DNA from: Acetofilamentum sp.
GTDB taxonomy: Bacteria; Bacteroidota; Bacteroidia; Bacteroidales; DTU049
Length of the DNA stretch: 10,139 bases
Direction: 5' to 3'
Assembly (NCBI GenBank): GCA_020720525.1
Contig: DYON01000081.1
Coordinates: 1 to 10,139, forward strand
Each line of letters starts with the position of its first letter. Position 1 is the first letter of the stretch. Below, piece by piece: positions 7,414 to 10,139 of the stretch. The notes under the pieces are model-generated. The model saw only the letters and a program-made list of their open reading frames with translations. It had not been told where the DNA came from and did not search any database. The position numbers and the translations under genes were made by a program.

Positions 7414-8235
7414 ATGGAACTCACCCACATCAAAAACATAGTAGAAGCAGCGTGGAACAATCGCGAACTGCTAAAAACAGCCGAAACAGTTACCGTCATT
7501 CGCGAGGTGATTGAAATGCTCGACAAAGGCACATTGCGGGTTGCAGAACCTGTTGGCGAAAAATGGCAGGTGAACGAATGGGTCAAAAAAGCGGTTATTC
7601 TGTATTTTCCCATTTCCGAAATGGAAGTTTCGCATGCGGGTGTGCTCGAATTTCACGATAAAATTCCGTTGAAGTCGGGCTACAAAGAAGCTGGAATCAG
7701 AGTTGTACCTCATGCTGTGGCACGCCATGGCGCTTATATTGCGTCTGGAGTAATCATGATGCCATCGTACATCAACATTGGCGCTTATGTCGATAGCGGC
7801 ACCATGGTCGATACTTGGGCCACGGTGGGTTCGTGTGCGCAAATTGGCAAAAATGTGCATCTGAGTGGCGGCGTTGGAATTGGTGGTGTGCTCGAACCAG
7901 TGCAAGCGGCACCAGTGATCGTTGAAGCTGGTTGCTTCATCGGTTCGCGATGCATTGTGGTTGAAGGCGCGTTCATTGGAAAAGAAGCTGTGCTTGGCGC
8001 CAACACGGTGATAACTGGTAGCACCAAAATCATTGATGTTTCAAGCGAAAAGCCAATCGAATACAAAGGTTTTGTGCCGCCGCGTTCGGTGGTGATTCCA
8101 GGCTCGTACACCAAATCGTTCCCTGGTGGTGCATTCAATGTGAATTGCGCACTCATCATTGGGCAGCGCAAAGAAAGCACCGATAAAAAAACTTCGCTCA
8201 ACGACGCTTTACGCAATTTCGGTGTGGAGGCTTAG
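7414..8235 (+). CDS. dapD: 2,3,4,5-tetrahydropyridine-2,6-dicarboxylate N-succinyltransferase
   Basis: Transfers succinyl from succinyl-CoA to tetrahydrodipicolinate in the cytoplasm, giving N-succinyl-2-amino-6-ketopimelate in the succinylase branch of lysine and meso-diaminopimelate synthesis. Its 273 residues match the usual length (274 in Escherichia coli). Residues 1-95 are the helical N-domain with TLRVAEPVGEKWQVNEWVKKAV. From about 97 a left-handed beta-helix of hexapeptide repeats follows, with the near-invariant MPSYINIGAYVDSGTMVDTW (116-135), VGSCAQIGKNVHLSGGVGIG (138-157) and CFIGSRC. The C-terminal part (AFNVNCALIIGQRK) closes the active site of the trimer. The frame is intact and starts 12 bases after the nuclease stop, so it may be read from an upstream promoter. 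I see no dedicated promoter or riboswitch. No other dap gene is in the window. Confidence 0.96.
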   Translation: MELTHIKNIVEAAWNNRELLKTAETVTVIREVIEMLDKGTLRVAEPVGEKWQVNEWVKKAVILYFPISEMEVSHAGVLEFHDKIPLKSGYKEAGIRVVPHAVARHGAYIASGVIMMPSYINIGAYVDSGTMVDTWATVGSCAQIGKNVHLSGGVGIGGVLEPVQAAPVIVEAGCFIGSRCIVVEGAFIGKEAVLGANTVITGSTKIIDVSSEKPIEYKGFVPPRSVVIPGSYTKSFPGGAFNVNCALIIGQRKESTDKKTSLNDALRNFGVEA

Positions 8236-8246
8236 GTACCAATTTC

Positions 8247-8358
8247 TAATCATGATTATTTAATTGTCTGATGCTGTCTTAAAGACTATCTCAGGCACAA
8301 ACACAACGATTCCATGTCCTCGGGCTTACTCGGACGCTGAAATGTTTTGTTTGTGCCT
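8247..8358. repeat. Cluster of inverted repeats between convergent genes
   Basis: Three symmetric elements lie between dapD and the opposing gene: TAATCATGATTA (8247-8258), a perfect 12-base palindrome; GTCTT-A-AAGAC (8276-8286); and AGGCACAAACA (8293-8303) with its exact complement TGTTTGTGCCT (8348-8358) around a 44-base loop. The loop contains a small GTCC/GGAC pair. No long T-run follows on either strand, so it is not a textbook terminator, though a two-way stop is the natural role at this place. The long arms with a structured loop also look like a repeat element. Confidence 0.6.
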
Positions 8359-8368
8359 AAAAGCTTCA

Positions 8369-10139
8369 TCACATCTTCAAATAAGCCAACACATTTTCCA
8401 ATACAGCATCGGCTTGTTGTGGAAAATTGATTGCTATTGCCAAGGCTGCCAGCACTGAGTCGAAGGGACGTCCATCGTTAGATTTCCATTCGATATTCAG
8501 TTCGGCTAGCCCAACAATGGGCAATATTTGTGAGCCAACCCGAAGCATAATATTTGTATCGGTGCAAAAAACAGTGGTGCTCAACGGGGGAAGTTCGGCT
8601 GCCGATGTTTCGTTGTTGCAAAACCAAACAATATTGGCTTCGATTCGTTCGGACATTTCTTTCACCAACAAATCGCTTGCATTCAGCACCACAACACCGT
8701 TTTCGGTCACTTGTTCGGCAACAACACTTTTGGCATAAGCCAAATCTTCGGCTTCGTGGAAGCCAAGCTGGGCTGTATCGTTTGGTTCGACATTGAGAAC
8801 AGCTGCCATATCGGCCCATTCGTACGGAAGTCCGTAGCTGTTAATCATTTCGATGCCAATTTCGGTCAGTATAATTCCTACCGACGGATCGCGCATGAGC
8901 AAACGAACATCGTCGGCTTCAATAATAGGTTTGGGATTGAAAGCAACTGGACCAGAGCTGAAAATGTGCGAACTCAGCACTCCTGCATCGGGAACCAATT
9001 TCTTCATTGCCTGGTTGAGAATGGCAATGGTGGTCGATTTTCCGCGACTACCACAAATGGCAACAAGTGGAACATGATTCACACTGTTTTCGGGAAACAG
9101 CAAATTCACAAATGGAGTTGCTACATCGATGCCTTTACCGATTGAAGGCTTCAGATGCATTCGGAAGTTTGGAGCAGCCAAAACTTGCAAAATTCCTTCG
9201 TCAGCGGCGGGTTTATCGGCTGGATTGCTCAGAATTGCATCGATTCCGGCAACATCGAGTCCAAACATGCGCGATGCACGCAAAACTGCATTTCGTGTGT
9301 CGGGATGAACCACGCCGGCAAAAGTTTCGGTGGTGCTTCCGTTGGTGGGATTGGCAGTTGCTCCCAAATATATTTTTTCTCCCGCTTCGGGAATCGATTG
9401 AGGAGCGAATCTCAACCATTCGAGCTGGCGCAATTCTTCGGCTCCTAAACTGATAAAACTCAACGAACCTTTGTCGCCAGCTTCGCGTCCGGTTTCGGTG
9501 TTGCGTTTTGCAACAAGTTGTTCTACCGACAATATTCCATCGCCTACCACAAACGGCGGTATCACTTTGCTCACTGCAACAATTTCGTTTTCAATCACCA
9601 AAAAGCGATGAATTTCGGTTCCAGCTGCGTGGGCAAACAAAGTTTCGCTGGTATTGTTTGTTTCGGATTGAGGCAACTTCGAAACGTTTGGAATATAAAA
9701 AACCGATTTGTCGGTTTCGACACTTTCGCGAAAACGACTCAATACCATCCCCGATTTTTCGGGCAATTTGCCGTTCAAATCGAGCTGCACAACTTGTGGC
9801 ACCGGAATTCCTGCATCGGAAAGCATTTTGAGCGTGAGGCAGCGGTCGGCAATGATATCGAGCGCCAAAGCGGGCGTAGCCGAAGTGAGCGACGAACGAA
9901 TTCGTTGCTGAAACTTTCCTGTTCCCAGCTGAATGAGATTGTATTCGTCGAGACGAAGCCATGTAATATTTCTTTCGGCAGCAGCATCGGCAATCGATTG
10001 GGTTGTTGGTCCCAACAAACGCTCTTCGCGAATCGAAACCATCAAATCGACTACGTTTTGCAAGTCGAATGGCAAATCGAGCAAAATGGAATTGACCAAA
10101 TTGAGTGCAGCAACGCCGGCTACACTACCAGCAATTTCG
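8369..10139 (-). CDS. Cyanophycin-synthetase-like protein, divergent; N-terminus outside window
   Basis: The frame stays open to the right edge (13 more residues before the TTG at 10099, counted here as residue 1), so the start lies outside. About 590 residues are visible. Domain order follows cyanophycin synthetase CphA. N-domain: LLGPTTQSIADAA, LIQLGTGKFQQRIRSSLT, DAGIPVP. ATP-grasp-like domain about 95-340: VVGDGILSVEQL, VVHPDTRNAVL, GLDVAGIDAI, NFRMHLKPSIGK. Mur-ligase-like domain from 344: P-loop GSRGKSTT (350-357), SSGP, RDPSVGIILTEIG, YAKSVVAE. CphA joins Asp and Arg into cyanophycin. Here the ATP-grasp Lys-Pro/glycine-rich loop is not recognisable and the usual EVN is QVL (305-307). 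The Mur His motif reads NVEPNDTAQLG, and the protein ends at LENVLAYLKM, about 170 residues short of CphA. Function is therefore uncertain: an accessory subunit, a different peptide ligase or a decaying paralogue. The stop is at 8369-8371. Confidence 0.8.
   Translation of the reverse strand, partial: EIAGSVAGVAALNLVNSILLDLPFDLQNVVDLMVSIREERLLGPTTQSIADAAAERNITWLRLDEYNLIQLGTGKFQQRIRSSLTSATPALALDIIADRCLTLKMLSDAGIPVPQVVQLDLNGKLPEKSGMVLSRFRESVETDKSVFYIPNVSKLPQSETNNTSETLFAHAAGTEIHRFLVIENEIVAVSKVIPPFVVGDGILSVEQLVAKRNTETGREAGDKGSLSFISLGAEELRQLEWLRFAPQSIPEAGEKIYLGATANPTNGSTTETFAGVVHPDTRNAVLRASRMFGLDVAGIDAILSNPADKPAADEGILQVLAAPNFRMHLKPSIGKGIDVATPFVNLLFPENSVNHVPLVAICGSRGKSTTIAILNQAMKKLVPDAGVLSSHIFSSGPVAFNPKPIIEADDVRLLMRDPSVGIILTEIGIEMINSYGLPYEWADMAAVLNVEPNDTAQLGFHEAEDLAYAKSVVAEQVTENGVVVLNASDLLVKEMSERIEANIVWFCNNETSAAELPPLSTTVFCTDTNIMLRVGSQILPIVGLAELNIEWKSNDGRPFDSVLAALAIAINFPQQADAVLENVLAYLKM

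Noticed and set aside
7471..8216. Two open frames of about 143 codons on the minus strand
   Set aside because: Both are antisense to dapD, which is unmistakable; the translations look unnatural (His/Arg/Asn or Pro/Thr rich).
8264..8458. Open frame of 64 codons on the plus strand after dapD
   Set aside because: It covers the inverted repeat and then overlaps the end of the CphA-like gene antisense, and it has no coding character.
10097..10099. TTG (minus strand) as a start codon for the CphA-like gene
   Set aside because: The frame continues to the window edge with plausible N-domain residues (VAALNLVNSILLDLP), so the gene is cut by the window.
1..10139. A multi-gene defence or mobile system built around the YhcG-type nuclease
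   Set aside because: No methyltransferase, restriction subunit, integrase, transposase or toxin gene is present; the nuclease stands alone beside housekeeping genes.

Overview
The window looks like a chromosomal segment of a Bacteroidota bacterium with moderate G+C. The evidence is a secreted protein with a C-terminal type IX secretion (T9SS) sorting domain, a T9SS plug-family lipoprotein, a DUF4301 protein (a family known mainly from this phylum), and two promoter-like sequences of the Bacteroidota type (TTTG, about 20 bases, TAnnTTTG). No Shine-Dalgarno-like sequence stood out in the leaders I looked at, which fits the phylum. I see no rRNA, tRNA or CRISPR, and no intact mobile element.

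Layout. At 1-1085 (+) is the C-terminal part of a DUF4301 protein that begins left of the window. A short T-rich gap with a weak terminator-like hairpin and a good promoter candidate leads into a 738-residue T9SS cargo protein (1263-3479, +), closed by a clear intrinsic terminator at 3501-3530. From 3531 to 4213 there is no intact gene. That stretch holds two palindromic repeat-like elements and then a broken reading frame (about 3726-4185) whose protein-like pieces are displaced by successive +1 shifts. The T9SS plug protein follows on the minus strand (5581-4214), with its own promoter candidate.

From 5728 three genes run rightward in a tight row: an unrecognised four-helix membrane protein, a DUF1016/YhcG-type PDDEXK nuclease that seems to lack about 40 residues of its catalytic domain, and dapD (tetrahydrodipicolinate N-succinyltransferase, lysine/meso-diaminopimelate synthesis). 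dapD converges on a minus-strand gene that runs off the right edge and encodes a cyanophycin-synthetase-like protein. The 133-base gap between them holds a long inverted repeat.

How the genes relate. The cargo protein and the plug protein both belong to T9SS, as client and machinery; such genes are usually scattered, so being neighbours need not mean co-regulation. DapD is housekeeping metabolism. The most unusual item is the cyanophycin-synthetase-like protein. It keeps the family's domain order and a Mur-ligase P-loop, but key ATP-grasp motifs are replaced and the C-terminal Mur domain is missing, so it is unlikely to be an ordinary cyanophycin synthetase. I found no clearly new multi-gene system; the candidates for novelty are this divergent enzyme, the membrane protein and the repeat elements.
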